A model generated the notes under the pieces. It was not told the origin of the DNA and made no database searches. It saw nothing but the letters and a program-made list of their open reading frames with translations. A program made the translations under genes and the position numbers. 50,937 nucleotides of DNA from IMG/VR virus record IMGVR_UViG_3300036846_000860, positions 1-50,937 of that record. One strand, written 5' to 3'. Origin of the DNA: a virus. Shown one piece after another: positions 1 to 9,408 of this stretch. The number at the start of each line of letters is the position of its first letter. The first letter of the stretch is position 1.

Positions 1-184
1 GAGAAACTCCCATCACGGGCATGCCGGTTGAGAACACCTGTAGTGAGTCCCGGATTGGGATCGATGCACGCAGACCCAACCCAGCCGCATACGACCAGAT
101 CATTAACTTGTTGATCACGGTCTTGGGAGCGGAAAACTCAGTAGGCAGCTGAGCGTACGACGGGAGGTGTTTATTCATCGCCTC
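1..184. repeat. Terminal direct repeat, left copy
   Basis: These bases are repeated at the right end of the window (50754-50937) with a single difference, A at 128 versus G at 50881. The difference turns a GCT alanine codon into GCC and is therefore silent. The large minus-strand reading frame continues in phase across the join. The repeat is best read as the overlap of a circular assembly (circularly permuted or circularised phage genome, unit about 50,753 bp). A true short terminal repeat cannot be excluded from sequence alone. Confidence 0.9.
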
Positions 185-3100
185 AGCTCGGTTACCGAGA
201 AACGACATAAACTCACCAACGGTCTTATTCATCACCTGAGACGTTACATCCGGCACTCCCCTCATATACCGTACATAGTTCTCCAAAGGGTACCTCATAT
301 TACCCAGCATATACTGACCATTCTTAGCCTTCTGCCCAATGAGCTTCTCTAATGCTTTCAACGGTTTATCTGTGTATTTTTGCGCCATCCCTTCTCTCAT
401 CATAGTGTCGATGAAGGATCCGATATGTCTCGCCTTCGGGTCGAGCTTACCCTCTTTAATGAGGCGTTCAAAGGTGGACATCTGCTCTGAGGTCTTCTTA
501 AGGGTACCATAAACTGAATCGGTGTTATAATCAAACCCACGCAGACGAGGGAGCTCATCTCTGAGATAGTTTTTGACAAGTATTCCGGTTTCATTACGAA
601 ACTGACCGAGCCACTCGTCAAGTTTTTGCAGTTTTGGAAGGTCACTCTGATCAAGTCCAAGTTGCTTGGCCATCTCTGGCCAGTGCTTGGGATCAGTGGC
701 GAGTACGTCGAAATAAGCATATTGTTTCTGGCCCAACCCCTTCAACGCCTCTGCCGCACTACCATACTGTCGCTCCATCCATTCCGATCCTGTTCGGAAG
801 GCATCATCGACATCTTTCCAGCGGTCGTAGATGGGAAGTCTCATACCGTGTTTTGATAACGCGTCGTTAACGCGTGTGTGGAGGTCTCCCACCCAAGGCT
901 CCATTGGGCGGAACAACCCTGAGATGGCCGTCCAACCGGACCACTCAGTCTTTGGAGGTTCGCTAGTCATAATCGGGCGGTTGACGCTCTCCCCGTTGCG
1001 AGGTACGAACGGTCCACGTACCCCACGCGCCTCCGCCCATAACGTCTCACTCGGTGCCCATTCGGTCCCGTCGCGCTTCCCGAGTCCGTCGACGAAGCTT
1101 TTATAGTCACCGAACACTTTCTCTGTACCGCGATCAATCCCCTTCCAGGTCTTGCTTGCTGGGTCGTAAAAATAATCCGATAACAAATCCTTCGTTGAGG
1201 TTGTTAACTCCCAAGCTTTATCTCCGGTAGTTCGCCAAACCAAGTCCTGCATCTTACGTTGGAGTACCCTCCCAGGAGCTGTATCCATCGCTTTTGTTGT
1301 TGCTTCAAAAATCGAAGTTGCCCGGTCGTGTACCATCTTAAACACATCGTCAACCGTCCCGTCCATAAAGACCAGTTCACGAAGTGCGTTTGCATCACCC
1401 ATTCGTATCGCAGTTGCGGCGTGGACGAAAGCCTCCTCCACCCCATGCGCGATTGAACTACCACGGTACGTCGATATCCTACGTAATCCTTTACCAATAG
1501 AATACGCTGCAGCGTTATCATCCGCCTGCATGATATCCTCAACACCAGGGACGTGGTATTTATCGACGTGCAAGCCTTCGTGGTAGATCGTTCCTCGTCT
1601 CACCCCTTCCGGATACGCCATCACGGGTCGCCCCTCTGCTCCAGCCGGAGGTTCCTGTTCAACTCCCATCCGTTCGAGGATATGACCCAACGAACCGGGC
1701 TCTCCCGTTATCGCGGTGGCACCAGGCAGTACAGTAATAGAATCACTAACGCGTACAGCAGTATAGCGAGGGCGAACACTGATGACGACTCGGCGAGGTC
1801 CATACGGAGTTTGATGTACTTCAAACCTTTCTGAATCCGGGATAGAGTTTTCGACATGAGTCCAATCTTTAGACTCAGCCTGTACTTCAGGCGTTGTAGT
1901 TCCAATATCCTCAAACCGTTGACGACCAAATCTTTCAGGCTCATGTTCGCCAATCTCCTGTTGGCGTAACTGTTCTATCTCACCCGGCGTCTCACCCGGT
2001 TCGATGTGTTCAACCTCGCTTAACTCTTTGGGGCGTTTCCACTGCTCGGGGATCATATCGCCGAGCTCCCAGTTTGACACTCGCTTTGCAATCTCCTCCT
2101 TTGCGGTGTCGGGTAGGTCCTTATTCCACAACGCGTTGACATCACGTGTCACCGACATCATCGCACCTTTTGATAACTCATGTCCCTCTTCATCCTTCAA
2201 CTGCTTAACACCGTTAACGATCTCGTTCATGCCGGGCTTTGCGCGATGAGGGTCTTGCACAACCATTTCGCTGTCGGAGACGGCAACAGTACCCTTCCCG
2301 TCGAGATGATCCTCAACCGCGATGGAAGGAGCGTGGCCAGTAGCGGTACGAATGACCCGAACGCCTTCGTACTTCTCCGCTCCCTCATCAGCGCTTGCCC
2401 GCATGAAGCGTTGCAAGACCTCGTTGTAGTTGGGAGGGTGCATTAAACCATCAACCGCACCTCCAGCTCGGGTGTAAGCCAATACCTCCTTAACCGCCGC
2501 CTTCTCCATTCCGGGTTGTACCTTAATCGTGAAGGGCTTTCCTTCGCCGTCGTGACCCAGTACGGAAAGCCCTTTCGCGGTGGGCTCCTCTTTGATGAAT
2601 TGAGGTCTACCCTCAGCACGCGACTCTTGTACATCCTTCTGAACCGACTTCGCGATCTCGTTATCGATCTCGGGAGGGATGTCTACCTTCTCACCGGACA
2701 GTACAGACTTAACGATGTTGTCGACGTCCTTCGCTGGGATGCCACGTTTGATGAGTTTGCCGGCTAAACCGAGTGCGCCCTCAAAGGCGAGACCGGTACC
2801 AAAGCCCTTAACACCAGCTGTTAACCTCGAACCTTCATTCGCCGTCGCCGATTCAAACAAACCAAAGCTCAATCCTCCTCGCAAGAGTTTGGCTGCGAAG
2901 GAGGCTGTTTCAATCCCCGTCGCTTCGAGTGTGGCTCCCCCCGTTTCCGCTGCAAGTGCAAATCCGGGTAGTTGGCCGGCAAATTCACCCGCGTAGGACG
3001 GTAGAACGCTTGCTCCTTCACGGCGGGCTTTGACGTTGAGGTACTCTTCTGCTTTTCCAAGGGCCTTGGGGATGCGCCTAGCAGTTTTGTCGCCAGGGAA

Positions 3101-3367
3101 AATAGTAGGGAGCGGAGTACTGAGGGCATGTGCAAATCCCGTAATCGCTTGCGCCGCCGGCAACAACGTGCGTGAGGTCGGGTCCATCTTAGGTCGTTCT
3201 GTGTTTGTTTTGAACGAATTCCACGCGGCGACTGGGTTATCACCATGCCCCAACCGAGGCTTGACCACCGTGTCGAAGTAGTGCTGCCGCACCTGATCAT
3301 AGAGCTCCGCCGGCATGTTAGGATCGAACTTAGCAGCCAGCTCGTTGAATGGGGTTGGGTCTGCCAT
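1..3367 (-). CDS. Giant internal virion protein with HEGLH zinc-peptidase motif (N-terminal 1122 codons)
   Basis: The ATG at 3367-3365 overlaps the upstream stop as TAATG. The frame is open to position 1 and resumes at 50753, ending at 49765, for 1451 residues in total. Residues about 80-170 are Ala/Gly-rich and amphipathic. A pentapeptide HEGLH lies at residues 596-600 (bases 1568-1582), followed by a helix with two Glu (E644/E645) and HA. This spacing fits a gluzincin-type zinc metallopeptidase. The rest is mainly helical and charged. Its position at the distal end of the late operon and its size match the large internal or ejection proteins of short-tailed phages. That role is inferred; the peptidase motif is seen directly. 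No homolog is claimed. Confidence 0.88.
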   Translation of the reverse strand, partial: MADPTPFNELAAKFDPNMPAELYDQVRQHYFDTVVKPRLGHGDNPVAAWNSFKTNTERPKMDPTSRTLLPAAQAITGFAHALSTPLPTIFPGDKTARRIPKALGKAEEYLNVKARREGASVLPSYAGEFAGQLPGFALAAETGGATLEATGIETASFAAKLLRGGLSFGLFESATANEGSRLTAGVKGFGTGLAFEGALGLAGKLIKRGIPAKDVDNIVKSVLSGEKVDIPPEIDNEIAKSVQKDVQESRAEGRPQFIKEEPTAKGLSVLGHDGEGKPFTIKVQPGMEKAAVKEVLAYTRAGGAVDGLMHPPNYNEVLQRFMRASADEGAEKYEGVRVIRTATGHAPSIAVEDHLDGKGTVAVSDSEMVVQDPHRAKPGMNEIVNGVKQLKDEEGHELSKGAMMSVTRDVNALWNKDLPDTAKEEIAKRVSNWELGDMIPEQWKRPKELSEVEHIEPGETPGEIEQLRQQEIGEHEPERFGRQRFEDIGTTTPEVQAESKDWTHVENSIPDSERFEVHQTPYGPRRVVISVRPRYTAVRVSDSITVLPGATAITGEPGSLGHILERMGVEQEPPAGAEGRPVMAYPEGVRRGTIYHEGLHVDKYHVPGVEDIMQADDNAAAYSIGKGLRRISTYRGSSIAHGVEEAFVHAATAIRMGDANALRELVFMDGTVDDVFKMVHDRATSIFEATTKAMDTAPGRVLQRKMQDLVWRTTGDKAWELTTSTKDLLSDYFYDPASKTWKGIDRGTEKVFGDYKSFVDGLGKRDGTEWAPSETLWAEARGVRGPFVPRNGESVNRPIMTSEPPKTEWSGWTAISGLFRPMEPWVGDLHTRVNDALSKHGMRLPIYDRWKDVDDAFRTGSEWMERQYGSAAEALKGLGQKQYAYFDVLATDPKHWPEMAKQLGLDQSDLPKLQKLDEWLGQFRNETGILVKNYLRDELPRLRGFDYNTDSVYGTLKKTSEQMSTFERLIKEGKLDPKARHIGSFIDTMMREGMAQKYTDKPLKALEKLIGQKAKNGQYMLGNMRYPLENYVRYMRGVPDVTSQVMNKTVGEFMSFLGNRAEAMNKHLPSYAQLPTEFSAPKTVINKLMIWSYAAGLGLRASIPIRDSLQVFSTGMPVMGVS

Positions 3368-4788
3368 TAGATCGGTTCCTTTGCCGCCGTACGCATACGT
3401 TTGATTGTATCACCAATCTTGTCGAGAGTGCTCTTCTTTGAAGGCTGAGCTTTACCTGAAAACTTATCGACGGTACCTTTCCCTTCATCCGACAAGTGTG
3501 GGCTGAACTCGAGGTTAGTACCGCCGGTGAGGAAATGCCAAAAGGAATCAACCTCCTTCACATCCATATTGAGTGCGGTGGCAGCCTTTATCTGCGCCCC
3601 CTTAAGTAGGTCAGGAGGGATGTTGCCACCCATCTTTTTAAGCTCCACGAGATCCTTAAATGACTGAAGATCGGCCTTCGACTGTTCAGAGAGCGCTTTG
3701 TTTGCCTCCACCGCAGTTGCCCTCTTAGCAATTTCAATTTCCTTCGCATAGCGTAACTGCTCCATCCCAAGCCGAGCTTGTTCTAACCCTAGCTGTTGGA
3801 CAGCGATTGGTTTAAGCCCGGTAGGCATTGCGTTCTCGAGTCCACCTGCTGTCGCAGCTCGCATGACGCTACCGATACGACCTGGAGGCACCCCCATTTG
3901 GATGAGGTGTTCTCCCAACGTAGCTTGATCTGCCATCTCACTGAACGTGTAAGGTTTAACCTGAGCGCGTAGATCAGCAGGCACCTGTCCCCCGCTAGCT
4001 AAGATATCCCCCATTCGATAAGCGGAGGCTGGGTCTGTTAACCGGCCAGACGTAACCAACGATTCCCCAATTCGTTGACCTCTCGCAGCCCGTTCAGCAT
4101 CACTCTCATGCCCCGCCATGATATCGAACATCCCCTTCTTTTGGGTGTCCGTCATTGCGTTCCACTTCTCAAACTCAACGTTGATTGGGATGTTCCCCAT
4201 CGCCATTAACCGCCCGCGTGCTTGGTTGTCACCCTGCATCGCCTGACCGCGCAGACCCTCAATATGCAGTTCGTTGTTCGCCTTCTCCTGGTCGGTAGCA
4301 GCCTTCGTCGACATCATCTGACGAGCTCGTCCGGCTAAAACATTCATATACTGCCCCATCATTTCACCGGGAGATAACGCCTTACCCGAGCTGGTAATTC
4401 GGTTGTGAGCATCAACCGCTGACTTGACATAGTCGGGAGAACCAGGTTGCGCTTCCATCGGTTTGGGTTGACCCTTCATCATCGACATCGGGTCAGCGAC
4501 AGTTTTCCCATCCCGTTTGTTGGCGATCTCGGTGTCGTAGAACGCTCGGAGAGTTTCGTCATCGGTAGCGATTGGTAACTTGGACTTCTTCACCATCTTA
4601 CCAAACGCCTTGACGTCGATCGGAAACCCGCTCTGCGCGAGAGTGATAGCCGACTGTAACTGCTCACCTGCTTGCGCCTGTTGGTGTTGTTTGATCGATA
4701 AAAACCGACCGACGAAGTCAAGTACACTATCACTCTTACCGAGGTAGGAAAGAGCACTTTGAGGTTGAGGTGTTCCTGGTTGTCCCAT
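3367..4788 (-). CDS. Probable internal virion protein, 473 aa
   Basis: I do not recognise a named family. The protein is rich in Gln, Ala, Met and Lys, predicted mostly helical, with no signal peptide or membrane segment. The N-terminus has a Gln-rich stretch (residues about 33-47), and the middle contains long charged helices (about 340-400) likely to form coiled coil. An AGGA ribosome-binding site precedes the ATG, and its stop overlaps the start of the giant peptidase-motif protein by one base. The composition and location, between tail-hub type genes and the giant protein, suggest a second internal/ejection protein delivered with the DNA. That is inference from position. Confidence 0.8.
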   Translation of the reverse strand: MGQPGTPQPQSALSYLGKSDSVLDFVGRFLSIKQHQQAQAGEQLQSAITLAQSGFPIDVKAFGKMVKKSKLPIATDDETLRAFYDTEIANKRDGKTVADPMSMMKGQPKPMEAQPGSPDYVKSAVDAHNRITSSGKALSPGEMMGQYMNVLAGRARQMMSTKAATDQEKANNELHIEGLRGQAMQGDNQARGRLMAMGNIPINVEFEKWNAMTDTQKKGMFDIMAGHESDAERAARGQRIGESLVTSGRLTDPASAYRMGDILASGGQVPADLRAQVKPYTFSEMADQATLGEHLIQMGVPPGRIGSVMRAATAGGLENAMPTGLKPIAVQQLGLEQARLGMEQLRYAKEIEIAKRATAVEANKALSEQSKADLQSFKDLVELKKMGGNIPPDLLKGAQIKAATALNMDVKEVDSFWHFLTGGTNLEFSPHLSDEGKGTVDKFSGKAQPSKKSTLDKIGDTIKRMRTAAKEPI

Positions 4789-4790
4789 AT

Positions 4791-5243
4791 TTATCCTGGA
4801 GCCATCCCACTGATTAACTTCGCTGCGAGGTTGAATCCAAACTGATTACCAGACCCGGTTGTCGTTCCCGACCCCGACGCCATCGAGATAATTTCCCCCA
4901 ACGCTGCTAGCTGGTCGGAGATTCCCGTTTGGGTGAACTGTGCGATTTGGGTACCTAACGCAGTTGATTGATCGGTTGTGAACTTACCGATCGAGCGAGC
5001 GATGTCGGTTGAACCAGCCATCCCACTCGCAGCGAACGCGTTTTTGATTGCGCCGACACCATACGCGGTACTGGTTTGACTTGACTTCGTGAGCGCGTCA
5101 ATTCCCGTTTGGGTAGCAGTGCCTCCGCCAACACCCCGCAACCCACTAACGAGTGTTGAAGTTAGTTGAGGTAACAACCCGGTTAAGGGAGTACTCGACG
5201 TAGACTTACTTGAAGAGTGCCCTCCGCCAATGCCAAAGCTCAT
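4791..5243 (-). CDS. Small Gly/Ser/Thr-rich virion protein
   Basis: This 150-residue protein is of low complexity. A Gly/Ser-rich N-terminus (GIGGGHSSSK) is followed by alternating small and hydrophobic residues with many Gly, Thr, Ser and Ala, and it ends in Gly-Met-Ala-Pro-Gly. No catalytic motif or clear signal peptide is visible. Its start overlaps the GNAT gene stop (ATGA). In short-tailed phages this slot often holds a small, membrane-active internal protein, and the glycine-rich, helix-poor character would allow that, but I cannot assign a function. Confidence 0.75.
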   Translation of the reverse strand: MSFGIGGGHSSSKSTSSTPLTGLLPQLTSTLVSGLRGVGGGTATQTGIDALTKSSQTSTAYGVGAIKNAFAASGMAGSTDIARSIGKFTTDQSTALGTQIAQFTQTGISDQLAALGEIISMASGSGTTTGSGNQFGFNLAAKLISGMAPG

Positions 5244-5797
5244 ACCAACCTCGCGCGGAAGTTTTCATACTCCCGTTCCAATACACCGTAGATGTGAGTC
5301 GCGTAGTAACGTCCTTCGTATTTGAAGTTCTCTCGGATTTCACCCTCAAACTTCATCCCCACGCTCTGCGCGAAGCGGATCGCACGTTGGTTGTTGGAGG
5401 GGATAAACCCAACCACATGATGAACCTTACGTTGGTAAAATAGGTAGTCAAACAACTCCGCGGCTGGTTGACGTTGCTTGTGGAGGTCGAGAGAGTGATC
5501 CCAAACAACGTAGTGGATGTCCGCGCTCCCGCCCTCGATCGCTTGGTTGATCACGACAAGGGCGGAGTTCCCAACGGTGTAAAACTCATTGTCGGTGTTG
5601 GCAAATTGCGCGAGGAAGAAGTCAACATTCCCCCGTGTGAAGTCGTCAAAGACATTCTCACAGTCCTGCATTTGGTCCCATATCCACTTCAAGCGCTGAG
5701 CACTGACAGTGTTTTCAGTCAGCCGGGTTAGATAACGAAACCCTGCAAAGCTACGGTTGCCACGTTGCACTTGAAGAACGCTTGCGTTGTTGTCCAT
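5240..5797 (-). CDS. GNAT-family N-acetyltransferase
   Basis: The 185-residue protein has the C-terminal GNAT pattern. A strand ending VVGFIPSNN is followed by helix QRAIRFAQSVGM, then KFEGEIRENFKYEG and YYATHIYGVLERE, the usual acetyl-CoA-proximal helix and final strands. The family transfers acetyl groups from acetyl-CoA to amines. GAGGAAA sits upstream of the ATG. The first 70 bases overlap the preceding gene, and its end overlaps the next start by four bases. A GNAT protein within the structural operon suggests modification of a virion or host protein late in infection, but the substrate is unknown. Confidence 0.85.
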   Translation of the reverse strand: MDNNASVLQVQRGNRSFAGFRYLTRLTENTVSAQRLKWIWDQMQDCENVFDDFTRGNVDFFLAQFANTDNEFYTVGNSALVVINQAIEGGSADIHYVVWDHSLDLHKQRQPAAELFDYLFYQRKVHHVVGFIPSNNQRAIRFAQSVGMKFEGEIRENFKYEGRYYATHIYGVLEREYENFRARLV

Positions 5798-6063
5798 GAT
5801 GTTTTCCTCGACGCGTAAATTATCGCTGCTTGGTCCAGCGACGCTACTAATATTCCTGTTGGCACTCTACCTAGCGTATGTGTTACGGTGAACTCGACGT
5901 TAGCTCCTGGAGTGGTAATATTCACCCACGAACCCGACATGTTAATCGGACCGGTAGCGGGAGAGCCAAACTCTAACTGACCGTTGACAGCTCGTGCGAT
6001 ACGGATCATCCGATCTTGTAAGTGCGCGGGAGTGTTGTTTGTTACAGCCTGTTCTACCTTCAT
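5728..6063 (-). CDS. Small virion protein, 111 aa, unknown
   Basis: This is a predicted beta-rich small protein. The N-terminus has a helix (residues 12-27), then alternating hydrophobic strands including GSWVNITTPGANVEFTVTHT and a Gly-Arg-Val-Pro turn. The start overlaps the stop of the Ig/ASH-repeat gene (ATGA), and the 3' end overlaps the GNAT gene by 70 bases. Both reading frames look like genuine protein. The family is not recognised. Similar short beta proteins near tail genes are often appendage or tail-tip components, so this one is tentatively structural. Confidence 0.78.
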   Translation of the reverse strand: MKVEQAVTNNTPAHLQDRMIRIARAVNGQLEFGSPATGPINMSGSWVNITTPGANVEFTVTHTLGRVPTGILVASLDQAAIIYASRKTSWTTTQAFFKCNVATVALQGFVI

Positions 6064-7208
6064 ACTCTATTAACCTTCTCACCCTTATCCTCAAGCTCGG
6101 GGTAAAACCCAATCATGTTTAGTGCGCCAGCGTTAGCTGCACGACTAACTTGAAGAAAGATCATCTCTCCCGAGATCTGTAAATCAGCAGCAGCTGAGTA
6201 CTCCCCCGACCCCATTGTAACATCCCCGATCGTGATCGTACTCTGTACGAAGTCAACAATCTTATTGCCGAGTGGGTCGTATCGAATTGAGCTCGCGGTG
6301 AATGTTATTGTACACACCCCGATGTTTTCATACAACACCCATACCCTCCTCAACACCTTCTCATACCCCAACGAGTTCCAGATTGGGTTGTTGAATTGGA
6401 GGTTGCTGGCGAGTTCCGAGTTGAAGTTTGTTGGATCGACAAGGTACGTTTGGGAAGGGGAGCCCTCAAACCCTAACAAAAAATTACGCGTAGTGTTCTG
6501 TAACGCGTTATCCTCAACAAACAAAATCCCAATCACCGCTGCGGGAATTACAATACTAAACGGTCCAGCGATGTTGGTGGTGATCGTAACCGTTCCATTA
6601 TCAGGACCGGATACACTCGGGGTGACCTGAAAGCTGAGGGTGGTATTCGCTCCATTCGCTAGCGTGATTGGGAAAGTGGGAGCACCCCCACTAAACGCGT
6701 AGTCGGGATTGGAGAAGGCCGCTCCCGTTAACTGGATTGAAACGCCCGTGTGGTTGGTAATTACGACGTTTAAAGGACCGTTAACGGTGTTAATCACCGT
6801 CGGAACAAAGTTCAACGCAGCGGGAACTACCGTAATGTTGGTGGTAATTCCGTTTGCTTTTAATGAGCTACTCGGACTATTAAAATTACTATGCGCTTGT
6901 ACAATACCGGTAAGTGGTCCTGCCCCGGGAGCAGTACATACAACCTGGAATGTTACCTGCGAACCGTTGGAGGGTAGTGAGTGGGGGAAGGAGGGTAAAC
7001 CCGAAAGTGAAAACCCAGCCCCCGAAATAGTCACAAGCGTTAACGAACACGGTGAGCTTGTGTTAGTGTGGTAGGTAACGGTTACGTCAAGAGTTGTTGG
7101 AGTACCGGTAGGAATATTACCGAAATCAACAGTCGACGGGAATAGCTGTATGTCAGAAAAAGTTGGTGGCCGTCCACCATTTCCATCAGGTAATACGCCG
7201 CCAGGCAT
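6060..7208 (-). CDS. Virion-associated protein with ASH/choice-of-anchor-D Ig-like repeats
   Basis: Residues about 20-235 contain two consecutive Ig-like repeats of the ASH (HYDIN/choice-of-anchor-D) type. The first begins with VDFGNIPTGT and includes ISGAGFSLSG; the second begins at ALNFVPTVINTVNGP and includes TGAAFSNPDYAFSGG. These repeats are frequent in exported acidobacterial proteins. The remaining 150 residues form a different beta-rich domain. There is no signal peptide. It lies just after the tail-nozzle candidate with a one-base TAATG overlap, so it is probably a tail appendage or adhesin-type decoration. The structural role is inferred. Confidence 0.82.
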   Translation of the reverse strand: MPGGVLPDGNGGRPPTFSDIQLFPSTVDFGNIPTGTPTTLDVTVTYHTNTSSPCSLTLVTISGAGFSLSGLPSFPHSLPSNGSQVTFQVVCTAPGAGPLTGIVQAHSNFNSPSSSLKANGITTNITVVPAALNFVPTVINTVNGPLNVVITNHTGVSIQLTGAAFSNPDYAFSGGAPTFPITLANGANTTLSFQVTPSVSGPDNGTVTITTNIAGPFSIVIPAAVIGILFVEDNALQNTTRNFLLGFEGSPSQTYLVDPTNFNSELASNLQFNNPIWNSLGYEKVLRRVWVLYENIGVCTITFTASSIRYDPLGNKIVDFVQSTITIGDVTMGSGEYSAAADLQISGEMIFLQVSRAANAGALNMIGFYPELEDKGEKVNRV

Positions 7209-8374
7209 TATGCCACCGCCACATTCCCGATACAGCGCAACGCGCCATACGGGAGTTGTTCGTTAATCCAAGTGTTGTCGTCGAAGTGATAGATCCACAC
7301 TGACGTAGTTGTATCATTGTTCTGCGGGATTGCCAACCAGTAGGTTAGATAATCGATGTAGTTACCAAACGTCCCAACCATCTGCCCGAATGGTTGACTC
7401 GACTGCGCTGCGAGGTCTTTGAAGATTGAACGTCGAGCGTTGGTACCGATCGGTTGAGGAGCGGATCCCGTAAACATATAAACGTTGTCAGCAGAAACAA
7501 AACACGCCAACGCTCCGTAGGATGAAAGCGTGAATGGGATGCTACACCCAACTCCAACTGGACCGACTGAATACGATTCGATAAAGAATGGGATTACGTC
7601 GCTCCCCGTCGCCGACATTGGTGTAATACCAGCCTGACGGAAAATAAACCCGGTTTGGTTGATTGTCACAAACCCGGAGATTTGATCTTCAACCTCTGGG
7701 ATTGTCAATACCCCAGCGGTCTCATCCACCGAACTATCCCACTCGAACGGGTTGTTAACAGCGCACCAGCGTACGCGAGAAGGGTATGGAGTTGATCCTG
7801 CGACGCCTGGATAAGGTTCAACTGTATAAAGAGCGAGGAGGCGGCTTGCGAGTTTACCCAAGAAAAAACACGCTCCCGGGAAATCCCCAATCGGGTTGAG
7901 ATCGGGTATTGGAGGAGTGAACATCGGTCCAACCGGATATGCGCGACCATCTCCTTTATGCATCGTCAACGGGATATACCCGTTACTGAAGAATGCTTGG
8001 TTTTGGTAAATCTGGTATGAGAATAAGTTAGATCCATCATACACCGGATATGCATCATTCCAGAACGCGTTCGGGGAAAGGATTGGTGTCGGAGGACTTA
8101 CCTCCTTAATCCCACGTTTCGTCAACAAGATCGTATGCCAGTTCGCTTGCTGGTCGAGGTATGTAATAGGCTGCATCAACACCTCGTTAAACGAAAGCAT
8201 TGGCGCCCAGGGAGGCCACAACGAGTTCTGGGGTGCGGCGACGATCCGGTTGTCACGTAACAAAAAGTTCGTGATCTTCTTGAACGAGTTCGCCGGCGCG
8301 AAGAGAGAAGGCATATAGTCATTCCATCCTCCCCACGGCGGTATCATATTTGGATCGCGTCGATACATTATCAC
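7208..8374 (-). CDS. Probable tail nozzle / tail tubular-B-like protein
   Basis: The 388-residue, aromatic- and proline-rich protein has many short strands and the look of a beta-propeller tail hub: recurrent Gly-Asn/Trp-Thr-Ile strands and motifs such as RVRWCAVNNPFEWDSS and CFVSADNVYMF. That pattern is usual for the stopper/nozzle proteins of podovirus tails. The start overlaps the adaptor gene stop (ATGA), and a second ATG lies two codons downstream. The family assignment rests on overall character and its place immediately after the adaptor, not on a diagnostic motif. Confidence 0.78.
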   Translation of the reverse strand: MIMYRRDPNMIPPWGGWNDYMPSLFAPANSFKKITNFLLRDNRIVAAPQNSLWPPWAPMLSFNEVLMQPITYLDQQANWHTILLTKRGIKEVSPPTPILSPNAFWNDAYPVYDGSNLFSYQIYQNQAFFSNGYIPLTMHKGDGRAYPVGPMFTPPIPDLNPIGDFPGACFFLGKLASRLLALYTVEPYPGVAGSTPYPSRVRWCAVNNPFEWDSSVDETAGVLTIPEVEDQISGFVTINQTGFIFRQAGITPMSATGSDVIPFFIESYSVGPVGVGCSIPFTLSSYGALACFVSADNVYMFTGSAPQPIGTNARRSIFKDLAAQSSQPFGQMVGTFGNYIDYLTYWLAIPQNNDTTTSVWIYHFDDNTWINEQLPYGALRCIGNVAVA

Positions 8375-9159
8375 CCCACGTTGGTGTAAGAACGTTTCGG
8401 TTGACGAGGTTGGATGTTGTAATCCATATTCCCCGACATTACCTGCCTGCGTGTTAATACTTGTGCGATTAACCCCGGGACCTGTTTACCGGTTTGCGGC
8501 ATTGTGAATCCGAACAGTAACTGTTGAATTGATTGCGCCTTCTCAGGTTCACCTAACGCGATATGCCCACGCATCATCGCGCCGTAGTCGATGATCTCCA
8601 ACCAGTCGTCACCAACCAACAATACGCTCGCGCCGATATCAGCAGCGCCTTGGTTGGTGTAAGGAGGTGTAACACTATCCTGACCAATCGTCTGTTGAGG
8701 TTTGAGGAAGTAGTCAAGTATGTAAGTATATACCGTTGTATCAGCGTAAGGACGTACGAATATATTTTGCCCAAACATCGCTGTGATTGCAGGAGGACCA
8801 ACCGCGGCGAGAGGATTAGTAACCGGGATTGTTGCTTGGCTAGCTGGGTAGCGACGTAGGTAATCAATGTTTTTCCAACTCGTCTTAATCGCGGTTCCGT
8901 TGGGGTAGTAGAACTTAATCGAGTCAATCCCGCGAGTTTGAGGAGGCCAGGAGATACTCTCCATCCCAGTCTGCCACTGACCCGTCACCGTCTCCTGCGC
9001 ATCGTCGAAGTCGTACGTCATCCCGATGTTTAAATACGACGCCCAGATCCAGTTGTCGATACGGGAGGGAGCTCCTGCCGTTCCCAATGCGGAGATGTCA
9101 GCTCGATTACCCAACTCGAGTAAAACGTTCTGCCGTCGGTTTGCAAGTATGTCTGTCAA
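8371..9159 (-). CDS. Probable head-tail adaptor / tail accessory protein
   Basis: The N-terminal third is helical (LLELGNRADI, then IDNWIWASYLNIGMTYDF). This resembles the helical bundle start of phage adaptor proteins (P22 gp4 / T7 tail tubular-A class) that bind under the portal. It continues with a beta domain and a C-terminal helix-rich region ending in basic residues. It overlaps its neighbours by four bases on both sides and directly precedes the nozzle candidate, which is the canonical order. Identification is from fold-like pattern and gene order. Confidence 0.75.
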   Translation of the reverse strand: MTDILANRRQNVLLELGNRADISALGTAGAPSRIDNWIWASYLNIGMTYDFDDAQETVTGQWQTGMESISWPPQTRGIDSIKFYYPNGTAIKTSWKNIDYLRRYPASQATIPVTNPLAAVGPPAITAMFGQNIFVRPYADTTVYTYILDYFLKPQQTIGQDSVTPPYTNQGAADIGASVLLVGDDWLEIIDYGAMMRGHIALGEPEKAQSIQQLLFGFTMPQTGKQVPGLIAQVLTRRQVMSGNMDYNIQPRQPKRSYTNVG

Positions 9160-9398
9160 AACGTTAACTCCTCTGGGTCGATGAATACCTCAGGTTTGTC
9201 AGTACGACCTTCCTGATCGTCGGATAGAATCTCCGAGATGGTTTGTTGACGGTAGTAATTCGAGAGATCATCCCAACATCCATGACATCGACACAACTTC
9301 AACCCGAGCTGCATCGACAACATACTTATAGGGTGAGGGAAGCCACACCTATCGCAGAAGTCCCATTCCTGTCTCCAAACACCTTGCCAGCGTGGCAT
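9156..9398 (-). CDS. Small zinc-binding protein, 80 aa
   Basis: Four cysteines arranged as CxxC (DRCGF) and CRCHGC, separated by about 20 residues, suggest a zinc ribbon or knuckle. The C-terminus is acidic. A GGGGAGA site lies six bases upstream of the ATG. The gene sits between the four appendage genes and the adaptor. The function is unknown; zinc-binding miniproteins of this sort occur in many phage head-tail regions. Confidence 0.75.
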   Translation of the reverse strand: MPRWQGVWRQEWDFCDRCGFPHPISMLSMQLGLKLCRCHGCWDDLSNYYRQQTISEILSDDQEGRTDKPEVFIDPEELTF

Positions 9399-9408
9399 AA
9401 AATCTCCC

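Noticed and set aside
2869-3300. 143-codon minus-strand frame inside the giant virion gene
   Set aside because: Arg/Ser-rich, out of phase with the 1451-residue frame, which has coherent protein character throughout.
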